From: a virus
Length of the DNA stretch: 26,468 nucleotides
Reading direction: 5' to 3' (one strand)
Virus record (IMG/VR): IMGVR_UViG_3300001097_000865
Coordinates: 1-26,468 of that record
Below the pieces are notes generated by a model, which was given only the letters and a program-made list of their open reading frames with translations, was not told the DNA's origin and did no database searches. Numbering within the stretch: position 1 is the stretch's first letter; each line of letters starts with the position of its first letter. This document shows positions 1-6,445 of this stretch, one piece after another. A program made the position numbers and the translations under genes.

Positions 1-1
1 A

Positions 2-235
2 AATGATTTAAACCCACAATCAAAATCATTTTACAAGGATATCCCAACAGATGAAGAAAAAAGAACGTTAATGTGTTACAAGGTTGAAAAAAATGGTTAT
101 GGCAGTACTACTTATAAAATATTTAGTAATCCGAACAGCTTGACAAACAATGAGATGGCGCTTGTATGTGATTCTGGTAATTTGTGTTTTGGGTACAGAG
201 GCTCTTATCCTATGATAACTATTCATACAGATTAA
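2..235 (+). CDS. 3' end of a gene of unknown function (truncated by the window edge)
   Basis: An open frame runs in from the left edge without a stop and ends at TAA 233-235, giving the last 77 residues of a protein. The visible part is polar, rich in Asn, Lys and Tyr, and ends in a short beta-like stretch (GSYPMITIHTD). I do not recognise a family. The stop lies 32 bases before the next start, and that gap holds the AAAAAGGAG ribosome binding site of the next gene, so the two are probably co-transcribed. An internal ATG at about codon 24 has no clear ribosome binding site, so I treat this as the tail of a longer gene. Confidence 0.6.
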   Translation, partial: NDLNPQSKSFYKDIPTDEEKRTLMCYKVEKNGYGSTTYKIFSNPNSLTNNEMALVCDSGNLCFGYRGSYPMITIHTD

Positions 236-267
236 CGACACAAAATAATATTTAAAAAGGAGATAAT

Positions 268-735
268 ATGAGAATTAAGGAAATTAAAGAGGTATTTGAT
301 GTAAAAAAATCAAATGCGACACAAATAAGCGGAGACAATGATAGCCAACTTGGAATGTCTCAAATATTAAGTGTTTTACCTGAGTGGGGTAGATATGATG
401 GATTTTTCATAAAAACAGATACAGATAATTACATGGTGTTAATCAACAATGACCAATCTTGTTGTGAAAATTGGGGATACTTTTCTACCGAAGATGATTT
501 TGATTCATTCATTGGTGCAGAGTTATTAAGTGTTAGACTTACAGATACGGCATTGAAGAAAGAAAAAGTTGAAAATGCGGCTAGATATTTAGACTGTGGT
601 GGTATTCAATTTGTTGATTTTGAAACATCGGAAGGTGTATTCCAACTAGTTGTATACAACTCTCATAATGGATACTATGGTCATAAGATTATGGTAGTAA
701 AAAATAATGAAATATTATTAAAAAGTATACTATAG
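268..735 (+). CDS. Hypothetical phage protein, possibly of the DUF7448 type
   Basis: This encodes 155 residues starting at ATG 268, with AAAAAGGAG about 8 bases upstream. The central part carries a conserved-looking block with the pattern QSCCENWGYF, followed by an acidic stretch and GGIQFVDFETSEG, and ends with a Tyr/His-rich strand (YNSHNGYYGH). From memory this pattern (CCE..GYF, then a beta-rich half ending in HNGYYGH) matches a common small phage protein family of unknown function catalogued as DUF7448. No signal peptide or membrane segment is visible. It sits among short accessory genes at the start of the cluster. The function is unknown and the family assignment is a recollection, not a search result. 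Confidence 0.75.
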   Translation: MRIKEIKEVFDVKKSNATQISGDNDSQLGMSQILSVLPEWGRYDGFFIKTDTDNYMVLINNDQSCCENWGYFSTEDDFDSFIGAELLSVRLTDTALKKEKVENAARYLDCGGIQFVDFETSEGVFQLVVYNSHNGYYGHKIMVVKNNEILLKSIL

Positions 736-817
736 TAGGTTGCACAGTTATAAAGACATCATGCGGTAAGGTAAATTAATTAAATATCTTAGGAGACTAT
801 ATCTAAAGGAGAATAAT

Positions 818-1186
818 ATGATTGACATGGAAAGCGTAGAAGAGATAACAAATAAATTAAATGAATTGAACAACAAGAATTTAAGTAAACTTGATTTTGA
901 ATCGTTTAAAAATATGGTTAAGTATGACGGAGCATTACCCACGAAAGAAGAATTAATTGTCATAAACGAATACCTTAATAATTTTTATGACCCACAAGAT
1001 GGGGATAACAACTGTATTTTTTGTGAAGAACCGCCATCTTTAAGCTGGGTGCTTCTTCACGGAACAGCAATTGACAGTCATACTGGATTAAACTGGAGAA
1101 TATATCATTACTTAATTATAAATGGCGAGGATAGGAAATTCGTAAAGTCGTTACAATATCATCCAAGTGTTTATTATAATATATAA
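818..1186 (+). CDS. Hypothetical small phage protein
   Basis: This encodes 122 residues from ATG 818 with a good AAAGGAG ribosome binding site. The N-terminal 70 residues are charged and probably helical. The C-terminal part has a short Cys motif (CIFCEEP) and a beta-rich segment with SWVLLHGTAID and WRIYHYLI. Two cysteines alone do not define a zinc site. I do not recognise a named family. It lies 82 bases after the previous gene, and that gap contains a second ribosome-binding-like AGGAG (around 791) with no start codon behind it. Confidence 0.7.
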   Translation: MIDMESVEEITNKLNELNNKNLSKLDFESFKNMVKYDGALPTKEELIVINEYLNNFYDPQDGDNNCIFCEEPPSLSWVLLHGTAIDSHTGLNWRIYHYLIINGEDRKFVKSLQYHPSVYYNI

Positions 1187-1212
1187 ACGGAATGAAGGGG
1201 TGTTGTGGTTGA

Positions 1213-1776
1213 ATGTTATTAGATGAAAATAAAGCTCCTAGAGGAGAAAGTCGCAATCATTACGAACTTAAACAAATATCTAAATATCTAGCTAGGCAGA
1301 AAGGTTGTTGCATCATAGCCGAAGAGGTTACAGGATTTGCAGATAAAACCATATCTAATAAAAAAGGCATAGTCGATGTGGCTGGAATTAAAATTATAAA
1401 TAAAAAATATAGTGAACTTCCAGAAATAATAACTTATGGCTTTGAGGCAAAGTCATCTCTGTCTGATTTTAAAAATGGTTTTAACGCTGGAGCTAACTAT
1501 ACATATATAATAGCTCCCAAAGGTATTATAGATAAAAGTTTAATACCTTTAAACATAGGATTTTACGAAGTTGATTTAAACAATTACAAGATAGGTTTTA
1601 ATGAAATTTTATATGGTATAGAATTAATTAAGAAACCACAGAAAAGACACGTTAGGAAACATTATAAAACATTGTTCATGTCTATGAAAGCAGTAGCTAC
1701 AAGGGCAACAAATCAAGACATATTTAGTAACCCCAAAATAACAATAGAAGAGAAAAAAAGAAAAAGGAGAAAATAA
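1213..1776 (+). CDS. PD-(D/E)XK nuclease-like protein (MmcB-like)
   Basis: This encodes 187 residues. ATG 1213 is the earliest possible start because an in-frame TGA lies directly before it; an AAGGGG box sits about 11 bases upstream. The order of motifs fits the PD-(D/E)XK nuclease fold: a helix with a conserved Glu (around 15-18), a strand with Asp55 (GIVDVAG), then E78-A-K80 on the next strand (YGFEAKSS) and a helix with DFKNGF, followed by YIIAP and GFYEVD strands. This arrangement resembles MmcB-like DNA-repair and Holliday-junction-resolvase-like proteins. The tail is very basic (last residues KKRKRRK), which suggests nucleic-acid contact. It may process recombination intermediates; the family call is by motif only. 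Its stop overlaps the next start by one base (TAATG). Confidence 0.7.
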   Translation: MLLDENKAPRGESRNHYELKQISKYLARQKGCCIIAEEVTGFADKTISNKKGIVDVAGIKIINKKYSELPEIITYGFEAKSSLSDFKNGFNAGANYTYIIAPKGIIDKSLIPLNIGFYEVDLNNYKIGFNEILYGIELIKKPQKRHVRKHYKTLFMSMKAVATRATNQDIFSNPKITIEEKKRKRRK

Positions 1777-2075
1777 TGGGCAAAAAATACAGAAGTAAAA
1801 GAGAAATATTACTAGATATTAAGTATTCTAAATTGTTAGAATTAACTAAAAATGTCAGTAATTCCGATTATGATGGAAAAGAAGTGCGAATAACATTTGC
1901 TGATTTTCAAACTAGAATAGAGAATAACGAACTATCTAACTTGTTTATTAATTGGATTGCTGACAATATAAATAAAACCTTTATAGCTAAAAAATCTCAC
2001 TTAGAATACGTATACAGTCTAGAGGGTGTAGATAATTGGCTTTTTAGTATAAGAGATTTAGAATTAGTAGACTAA
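1776..2075 (+). CDS. Hypothetical protein, translationally coupled to the nuclease-like gene
   Basis: This encodes 99 residues starting in a TAATG overlap with the upstream gene; AAAAAGGAG lies inside that gene's last codons. The N-terminus is basic (MGKKYRSKREILLD), followed by a mostly helical, charged protein with aromatic residues near the end (DNWLFSIRDLELVD). There is no signal peptide, membrane segment or recognisable motif. The one-base overlap suggests coupled translation with the nuclease-like protein and perhaps a shared function, but this is inference from layout only. Confidence 0.65.
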   Translation: MGKKYRSKREILLDIKYSKLLELTKNVSNSDYDGKEVRITFADFQTRIENNELSNLFINWIADNINKTFIAKKSHLEYVYSLEGVDNWLFSIRDLELVD

Positions 2076-2088
2076 GATTGGAGAAAAT

Positions 2089-3378
2089 ATGGATTATACA
2101 GGATTTGTAACTAGAATTAAAAATATAAGACCTCATTCAAACGCAGATAGACTCAATGTAGGTACGTGTTTTGGTAACAGCGTAATAGTATCATTAGAAA
2201 CAGAAGAAGAAGAGTTAGGTTTATATTTCCCTACAGATGGACAACTAGGAGTGGAGTACTGCGAGACAAATAATTTACTTAGGAAAAAAGATGCAAGTGG
2301 TAAAAATATAGGTGGTTATCTAGAACCGAATATAAGACATGTTAGAGCTTTAAAACTTAGAGGAGAAATAAGTGATGGTTTATTTATGCCACTTGAAAGT
2401 TTGAGCGATTTTACTAATGTTTCTAAACTTAAAGAAGGAGATTTAATAAGTGTTTTAAATGGGGTGGAAATCTGCAAAAAATATATCCCTGTTATGAAAA
2501 TGGTAAGAAGTCAACCTACTCAGCCTAAAAACAAGATTAGAGATACTATTAGCTATCCAATGTTTGCACAACATGGCGATACTACTCAATTAGTGTATAA
2601 TCTACATCAATTTGAGATTGGAGATGTGTGCTATATGACTTTAAAAATGCACGGAACTAGTGGTCGTACAGGTTTTTTACAAAAAGAGGATAAAAAATAT
2701 TACAAAGGAATTAAGAAACTCTTTAGCAAGACCAAATTTTCTGTTAAAAAAACATGGGAATATATAACAGGAACTAGAAGAACTATTAGAGAGAGTTTTG
2801 AAGGGGGCTACTACGGAGACGATTCATTCAGAGAAGTACATCATAAAAAATTCGTAGACAAATTACAAAAAGGCGAGATAATTTATTATGAAATAGTTGG
2901 ATACCATGCGGAAAATAGTCCTATTATGGGTACTGTTTCGAATGAAAAAACCAAAGATAAAGAATTTATTAAAATATATGGCGATACTACAACTTATTCT
3001 TACGGTTGTGACAATGGAAAAAGCGATATTTATATTTACAGAATCACGATGACTAATGAAGATGGATACAAGATTGATTATCCTTGGGGATTAGTACAGA
3101 TTAGAGCTGAACAACTAGGGTTAAAAACAGTAATGGAGTTAGATAGATTTATTTTTACAACAGAGGAAGATTTAGTAGAAAGAGTCGCAAAACATTCTGA
3201 CGGAGTTGACCCAATTGGTAAAACCCATATTAGAGAAGGTGTAGTAGTTAGGATTGAAGGTAAAGATAGTTTTAAAGCATTTAAACATAAAAATTTCAAT
3301 TTTAAATGTTTAGAGGGAATTGTTAAGGATGCTGGTATTGTAGACATTGAGGAACAAGAAGAGATAAAAGGAGAATAA
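2089..3378 (+). CDS. RNA ligase, KxHG type (DraRnl/Rnl5-like) with N-terminal OB domain
   Basis: This encodes 429 residues. Residues 1-130 look like the OB/tRNA-binding-like domain seen in Deinococcus-type RNA ligases (IRPHSNADRL at 13-22, then an acidic strand-rich region). The nucleotidyltransferase domain follows. Motif I is K186-M-H-G-T-S, with Lys186 predicted to be the adenylated residue; YYEIVG (266-271) fits motif III/IIIa; EGVVVR (383-388) is motif IV; and KHK (399-401) is motif V. A lysine-rich insertion of about 60 residues lies between motif I and motif III. The enzyme should seal RNA nicks with ATP via a covalent AMP intermediate, for example in repair of tRNA or mRNA cleaved as host defence. 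No polynucleotide kinase/phosphatase partner is seen nearby. Start is ATG 2089 behind TTGGAG. Confidence 0.88.
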   Translation: MDYTGFVTRIKNIRPHSNADRLNVGTCFGNSVIVSLETEEEELGLYFPTDGQLGVEYCETNNLLRKKDASGKNIGGYLEPNIRHVRALKLRGEISDGLFMPLESLSDFTNVSKLKEGDLISVLNGVEICKKYIPVMKMVRSQPTQPKNKIRDTISYPMFAQHGDTTQLVYNLHQFEIGDVCYMTLKMHGTSGRTGFLQKEDKKYYKGIKKLFSKTKFSVKKTWEYITGTRRTIRESFEGGYYGDDSFREVHHKKFVDKLQKGEIIYYEIVGYHAENSPIMGTVSNEKTKDKEFIKIYGDTTTYSYGCDNGKSDIYIYRITMTNEDGYKIDYPWGLVQIRAEQLGLKTVMELDRFIFTTEEDLVERVAKHSDGVDPIGKTHIREGVVVRIEGKDSFKAFKHKNFNFKCLEGIVKDAGIVDIEEQEEIKGE

Positions 3379-3382
3379 TATT

Positions 3383-3838
3383 ATGATTAAAAAAGAAATA
3401 GCTATAGAAATAGACACAATTATTGAAACTACTATGACACTTGATGAATTTCATGATAAGTTTATTGAGTTCGCTGAGTTAAATGGTTCTTATTGTTACG
3501 GTCAATTTAAAGAAATAGAAGACGAAGAACTCCAAGAAGAAGAGGTTTTAGAAAAAATTCTATGTTCTGCCGTTTATTTTGATGATGGAGTCACTTATAG
3601 ATATGAGCAGAATTATTTAGAAACAGGTTTTGTTATTTGTGGTAGAAGACATAGCGACTGTTTTAGGACTCTGTACAATTTGGGTAAAAGCCATACTGAT
3701 TATAAATTGACAGAGGGCTTTGTAACAGATGTAAACAGATTTGTAGACAGAGTTGAAGCTAGAAAAGTTGCTATTAAAAGTCGTCAAGTGAAAGACGTAA
3801 ATGTAGCCTATGAACTGTATTCAAAAGATTTGTATTAA
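3383..3838 (+). CDS. Conserved phage protein of unknown function
   Basis: This encodes 151 residues starting 4 bases after the RNA ligase stop, with AAAAGGAG inside the end of that gene. The N-terminal 55 residues are very acidic. The rest carries TGFVICGRRHSDCF (about 80-93) and a C-terminal block GFVTDVNRFVDRVEA...LYSKDLY. This combination (a GRRH..C motif followed by G-F-hydrophobic-T, FVDR, EA and LYS-E/D-DL at the end) recurs in many phage proteins that I remember as uncharacterised. I cannot assign a reaction. The conserved Arg-His-Cys cluster could be a ligand or active site. Confidence 0.75.
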   Translation: MIKKEIAIEIDTIIETTMTLDEFHDKFIEFAELNGSYCYGQFKEIEDEELQEEEVLEKILCSAVYFDDGVTYRYEQNYLETGFVICGRRHSDCFRTLYNLGKSHTDYKLTEGFVTDVNRFVDRVEARKVAIKSRQVKDVNVAYELYSKDLY

Positions 3839-3853
3839 GTTAAGGAGTATATC

Positions 3854-4084
3854 ATGGAAGGTATTTATGACTTATTAAATTATGGTCTTAAAATTTATAA
3901 ATTAATTAGTTCTTTTAACCATCTTAGTTTTTCATTAGAAGAGATAGCAGAAAGATTTGCGGTTCTAGAAAAAATAAGCGAGGAAGATTCTTACTTCATT
4001 GTGAAAGATATATTCGACAAAAGTGTCTACTATGAACTGTTAGAGTTCAGTGGAGTATCCTATAAAATGAAAGAAGGGAGATAA
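3854..4084 (+). CDS. Hypothetical small protein
   Basis: This encodes 76 residues from ATG 3854 behind TTAAGGAG. The predicted product is mostly helical with two hydrophobic/aromatic patches (YDLLNYGLKIYKLISSF and IVKDIFDKSVYYELLEF) and several Glu/Lys pairs. There is no cysteine motif, signal peptide or clear membrane segment. It is tightly placed between neighbours (15 bases before, 2 bases after) and shares their spacing and codon use. No family is recognised. Confidence 0.65.
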   Translation: MEGIYDLLNYGLKIYKLISSFNHLSFSLEEIAERFAVLEKISEEDSYFIVKDIFDKSVYYELLEFSGVSYKMKEGR

Positions 4085-4086
4085 TA

Positions 4087-4380
4087 ATGGGCAAAGTAGA
4101 ACAAAAATACATTGAACATTTAAGAAGATTTATTTTAATACACTCTTATATCTATTACAATCTAAATGACAATGCAGTAGATGATAAATATTATGACAAA
4201 ATGTCTCGTGAACTAGTAGAACTTCAATCTAAGTATAAGGATGAAAATACAATGTACCACAAAGTATTTGAAGACTTTGACGGGAACACAGGTTTTGATT
4301 TGATTGGAAAGTTGGATGCAAAGGATTTAGAATATATAAAAGTAATAGCTCTTTATGTTTTAAAGGAGAGTAGGCGCTAA
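4087..4380 (+). CDS. DNA ligase LigA domain-Ia-related small protein
   Basis: This encodes 97 residues. Residues 12-48 follow the pattern of domain Ia of bacterial NAD+-dependent DNA ligase: a helix, then Y23-Y24, D33, Y36-D37 and a second helix (RELVELQSKY). In E. coli LigA the matching positions are Tyr22, His23, Asp32, Tyr35 and Asp36, which contact the NMN half of NAD+. Here the His position is Tyr. There is no adenylation, OB, zinc or BRCT domain, so it cannot be a complete ligase. Similar short phage proteins are known as 'LigA-related' without a proven role. It may bind a nucleotide or partner a ligase; the nearby RNA ligase is a candidate by position only. Start ATG 4087 is behind AAGGGAG. 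Confidence 0.72.
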   Translation: MGKVEQKYIEHLRRFILIHSYIYYNLNDNAVDDKYYDKMSRELVELQSKYKDENTMYHKVFEDFDGNTGFDLIGKLDAKDLEYIKVIALYVLKESRR

Positions 4381-4381
4381 G

Positions 4382-4579
4382 ATGGATATAACAAGTTTAG
4401 TTATAATTATTAGGTATGGGTGCAAGACAAATACAGTGACCTGTAATAATGACAATACCTGTTATTGTGATAAATACTGTGTTTACCGTGGTAATTGTCA
4501 AAGAGAGAGAGATTTAAGATTTAAGAATAAAGAAAAAATTGATAGGAGAAAATATGATGGGAGAATATATGATAAGTGA
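4382..4579 (+). CDS. Cysteine-rich miniprotein
   Basis: This encodes 65 residues. The middle third holds six cysteines (spacing roughly C-x6-C-x6-C-x-C-x3-C-x5-C, ending in CVYRGNC), followed by a strongly basic tail (RERDLRFKNKEKIDRRKYDGR). The Cys cluster suggests one zinc site or a disulfide knot, and the basic tail suggests nucleic-acid binding. The start ATG 4382 follows the previous stop by one base, and AGGAG lies 13 bases before it, a little far. The 3' end overlaps the methyltransferase start by 26 bases. No family is recognised; the overlap and weak spacing leave some doubt that it is translated well. Confidence 0.55.
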   Translation: MDITSLVIIIRYGCKTNTVTCNNDNTCYCDKYCVYRGNCQRERDLRFKNKEKIDRRKYDGRIYDK

Positions 4580-5321
4580 TTATTTTTTACATAATGAGAA
4601 GATTTGTAATATATATCAATATGATGCGATAGATTTGATTAAACATCACAAACACATTGGCACAAAAGTAGATGCTATAATTACTGACCCTCCATACAAT
4701 ATATCTAGGGATAATAATTTTACCACTATGGGAAGACAAGGCATAGATTTTGGAGAATGGGATAAAGGGTTCAATCAGTTAGATTGGATTAAAGAGTCCT
4801 ATGATTTGTTGAAAGATGGTGGTTGTTTATTTATTTTTAATGATTGGAAGAACTTGGGGGAAATAGCTAAATATGCTGAATCTTTAGGGTTTATCATAAA
4901 AGACATGGTACGTTGGGAAAAAACTAATCCCATGCCGAGGAATAGAGACAGAAGGTATGTGACAGATTTTGAAGTGGCAGTATGGTTAGTTAAGCCTAAA
5001 GGCAGATGGACATTTAACAGACAGTCTACAACATATGATAGGTGTAAATATGTTTATTCAATTACTCCGAGAGGGGAAAAAATTGATAAAGGTCACATCA
5101 ATCAAAAACCTTTAGGGCTAATGAAAGAAATAATACTAAGACATACTAACGAAGCAGATGTAGTATTTGACCCTTTTATAGGTTCTTGTACTACAGGGGT
5201 GGCTTGCATGGATTTAAATAGGAATTTTATAGGAGGAGATAACAACGAAGATTCCTATAATTTGAGTAAAGAAAGAATAATCAATTTTAAAAAAGTACTA
5301 GAAACAAAAAATAATATTTAA
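4554..5321 (+). CDS. Orphan DNA adenine-type methyltransferase, beta class
   Basis: This encodes 255 residues. The catalytic motif DPPY (45-48) comes first and the AdoMet-binding motif (DPFIGSCTTGVA) lies near the C-terminus, the order of the beta-class N6-adenine/N4-cytosine methyltransferases. The adenine-binding region is followed by WEKTNPMPRNRDRRY and by HINQKPLGLM, both typical of this family. The FxGxG motif reads F-I-G-S-C, with Cys in place of the last Gly. The frame is open upstream to a TTG at 4539, but AGGAG (4544-4548) points to ATG 4554 or 4557, so I chose 4554. No restriction enzyme lies next to it, so it probably protects phage DNA or alters regulation. The recognition site cannot be read from sequence. 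Confidence 0.88.
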   Translation: MMGEYMISDYFLHNEKICNIYQYDAIDLIKHHKHIGTKVDAIITDPPYNISRDNNFTTMGRQGIDFGEWDKGFNQLDWIKESYDLLKDGGCLFIFNDWKNLGEIAKYAESLGFIIKDMVRWEKTNPMPRNRDRRYVTDFEVAVWLVKPKGRWTFNRQSTTYDRCKYVYSITPRGEKIDKGHINQKPLGLMKEIILRHTNEADVVFDPFIGSCTTGVACMDLNRNFIGGDNNEDSYNLSKERIINFKKVLETKNNI

Positions 5322-5336
5322 ATATGAAGAAAAAGC

Positions 5337-5365
5337 TTGACAAATAGACAAAAGTATGATACAAT
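5337..5365 (+). promoter_or_regulatory. Strong sigma-A-type promoter before the SSB-like gene
   Basis: TTGACA (5337-5342), a 17-base spacer and TACAAT (5360-5365), with TG at 5357-5358 giving an extended -10. It lies just after the methyltransferase stop and 50 bases before the SSB-like start. A nearly identical copy occurs at 19154-19182, which argues that it is a real recurring phage promoter. Confidence 0.88.
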
Positions 5366-5414
5366 GGTATTTGTTGGTTAAACAAAATAATTATTAATGA
5401 AAAGGAGATTAATT

Positions 5415-6386
5415 ATGGCTGTTAAAGAATTAAGAGAATCGAAACAAAGTAATAAGGTAGTGGGTTTATTGAAAGAGATGAATCTTGAAGTGAAAGATGC
5501 AAAAATGACAATGGAAAATGGTGAGGAAAAAGACACTAAAGCTATCAGAGGGTATATTGTTATTTCAGCAATGGAAAAAGACATCAAAATCAAACTTAAT
5601 CAAAAGAAAATTAAAAAGAATGGGGAACAAAACAAGCTTTATAAAGGATATGCAACTATTATGGATACTTACGTGTCTATGGCAGATGTTCTGAACAAGT
5701 ACAAAGATTTGGACTTACCAGATGATTGGAAAACAGAAGTTACCGTAGTTAAATGTTACCCTAAATTTGGCGAACAAGCCTTCAATACGGATAGTGGATT
5801 CTTAGTATACACAGATTTACAGGGAATGTCCATAAACAGTGAAAAAGGCGCTTACACTGAAACAGCGACTTTTCAATTAGAAGGTTATTTTTCTAAAATC
5901 GTAGAAGAAGTAGACGAAGAACAAGAGGAGACAGGAAGATTACTTGTAGAAATGATTATAACTACTTGGGGTGGACGTGCTTTCCCATTGGATTTAGTAG
6001 CGCAAGATGAAGTGGTTGTCGAGTATATTTTAGAAAATTATGAAGTCGGTTTAACAGGTACAGTTTGGGGAGATATTGATTTTACAGAAACAGAAAAAGT
6101 GTCCGTAGTCAAAGGATTCGGTAAAGATTTAGAGACGAAATCTACTAAATTTAAAAAAGAACTTGTCATAGAAGGTGGAGCAGAAGAACAATATGACGAA
6201 GATGACGATTTATCTTTAGATAAGGATTTAATTAAAAAAGCTATGAATGAACGTGCAATATTCCATGATGAGAGAAGAAATGAAGGCTCTGGAGAAAGTA
6301 AAAATAACAAAAAAGGTTTTACTCCTAAACCTAAAACTAAAGCTAAGAAAAACGTAACTGTAGATGATGATGACCTTCCTTTCTAG
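5415..6386 (+). CDS. Candidate ssDNA-binding protein with SSB-type acidic C-terminal tip
   Basis: This encodes 323 residues. The frame has an earlier ATG at 5397, but the AAAAGGAG box lies between the two and is correctly spaced only for ATG 5415. The bulk is a beta-rich domain (about 45-245) without a recognisable canonical OB signature. It is followed by an acidic linker, a basic Lys-rich stretch (about 290-312) and the end DDDDLPF. The last residues match the DDDxPF tip by which bacterial SSB proteins recruit partners. Its place directly before a Sak4-type ATPase and the replication genes also fits an ssDNA-binding role. The fold itself is not identified, so the function is inferred from the tail and context. 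Confidence 0.7.
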   Translation: MAVKELRESKQSNKVVGLLKEMNLEVKDAKMTMENGEEKDTKAIRGYIVISAMEKDIKIKLNQKKIKKNGEQNKLYKGYATIMDTYVSMADVLNKYKDLDLPDDWKTEVTVVKCYPKFGEQAFNTDSGFLVYTDLQGMSINSEKGAYTETATFQLEGYFSKIVEEVDEEQEETGRLLVEMIITTWGGRAFPLDLVAQDEVVVEYILENYEVGLTGTVWGDIDFTETEKVSVVKGFGKDLETKSTKFKKELVIEGGAEEQYDEDDDLSLDKDLIKKAMNERAIFHDERRNEGSGESKNNKKGFTPKPKTKAKKNVTVDDDDLPF

Positions 6387-6398
6387 GAAGGTGTCATC
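6369..6398 (+). other. RNA hairpin across the stop codon of the SSB-like gene
   Basis: GATGACCTTCC (6369-6379) pairs with GGAAGG plus TCATC (6386-6391 and 6394-6398), with a two-base bulge (TG) and a 6-base loop that contains part of the TAG stop (6384-6386). No T-run follows directly, so it is not a clear terminator. It may protect the 3' end of the message or set the ratio between this gene and the next. Confidence 0.5.
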
Positions 6399-6420
6399 CA
6401 ACATACAAACCCAACATACA
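6398..6420. repeat. Short tandem direct repeat, 10 bases twice
   Basis: CCAACATACA occurs at 6398-6407 and again at 6411-6420, separated by AAC, in the 59-base gap between the SSB-like gene and the Sak4-type gene. It directly abuts the hairpin across the stop codon. The purpose is unknown; it could be a binding site for a regulator on DNA or RNA. Confidence 0.55.
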
Positions 6421-6445
6421 GATATTTTTATAAAAGGAGAAGATT

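Noticed and set aside
3078-3347. Minus-strand frames of 60-150 residues opposite the large genes, such as this one
   Set aside because: They lie opposite well-supported genes, have Ser/Ile/Leu-rich low-complexity translations typical of the reverse strand of AT-rich coding DNA, and lack ribosome binding sites.
4539-4553. Upstream TTG start extending the methyltransferase by 5 residues
   Set aside because: It has no ribosome binding site in front; AGGAG lies after the TTG and is spaced for ATG 4554 or 4557.
5397-5414. Earlier ATG for the SSB-like gene
   Set aside because: The AAAAGGAG box lies downstream of this ATG and fits ATG 5415.
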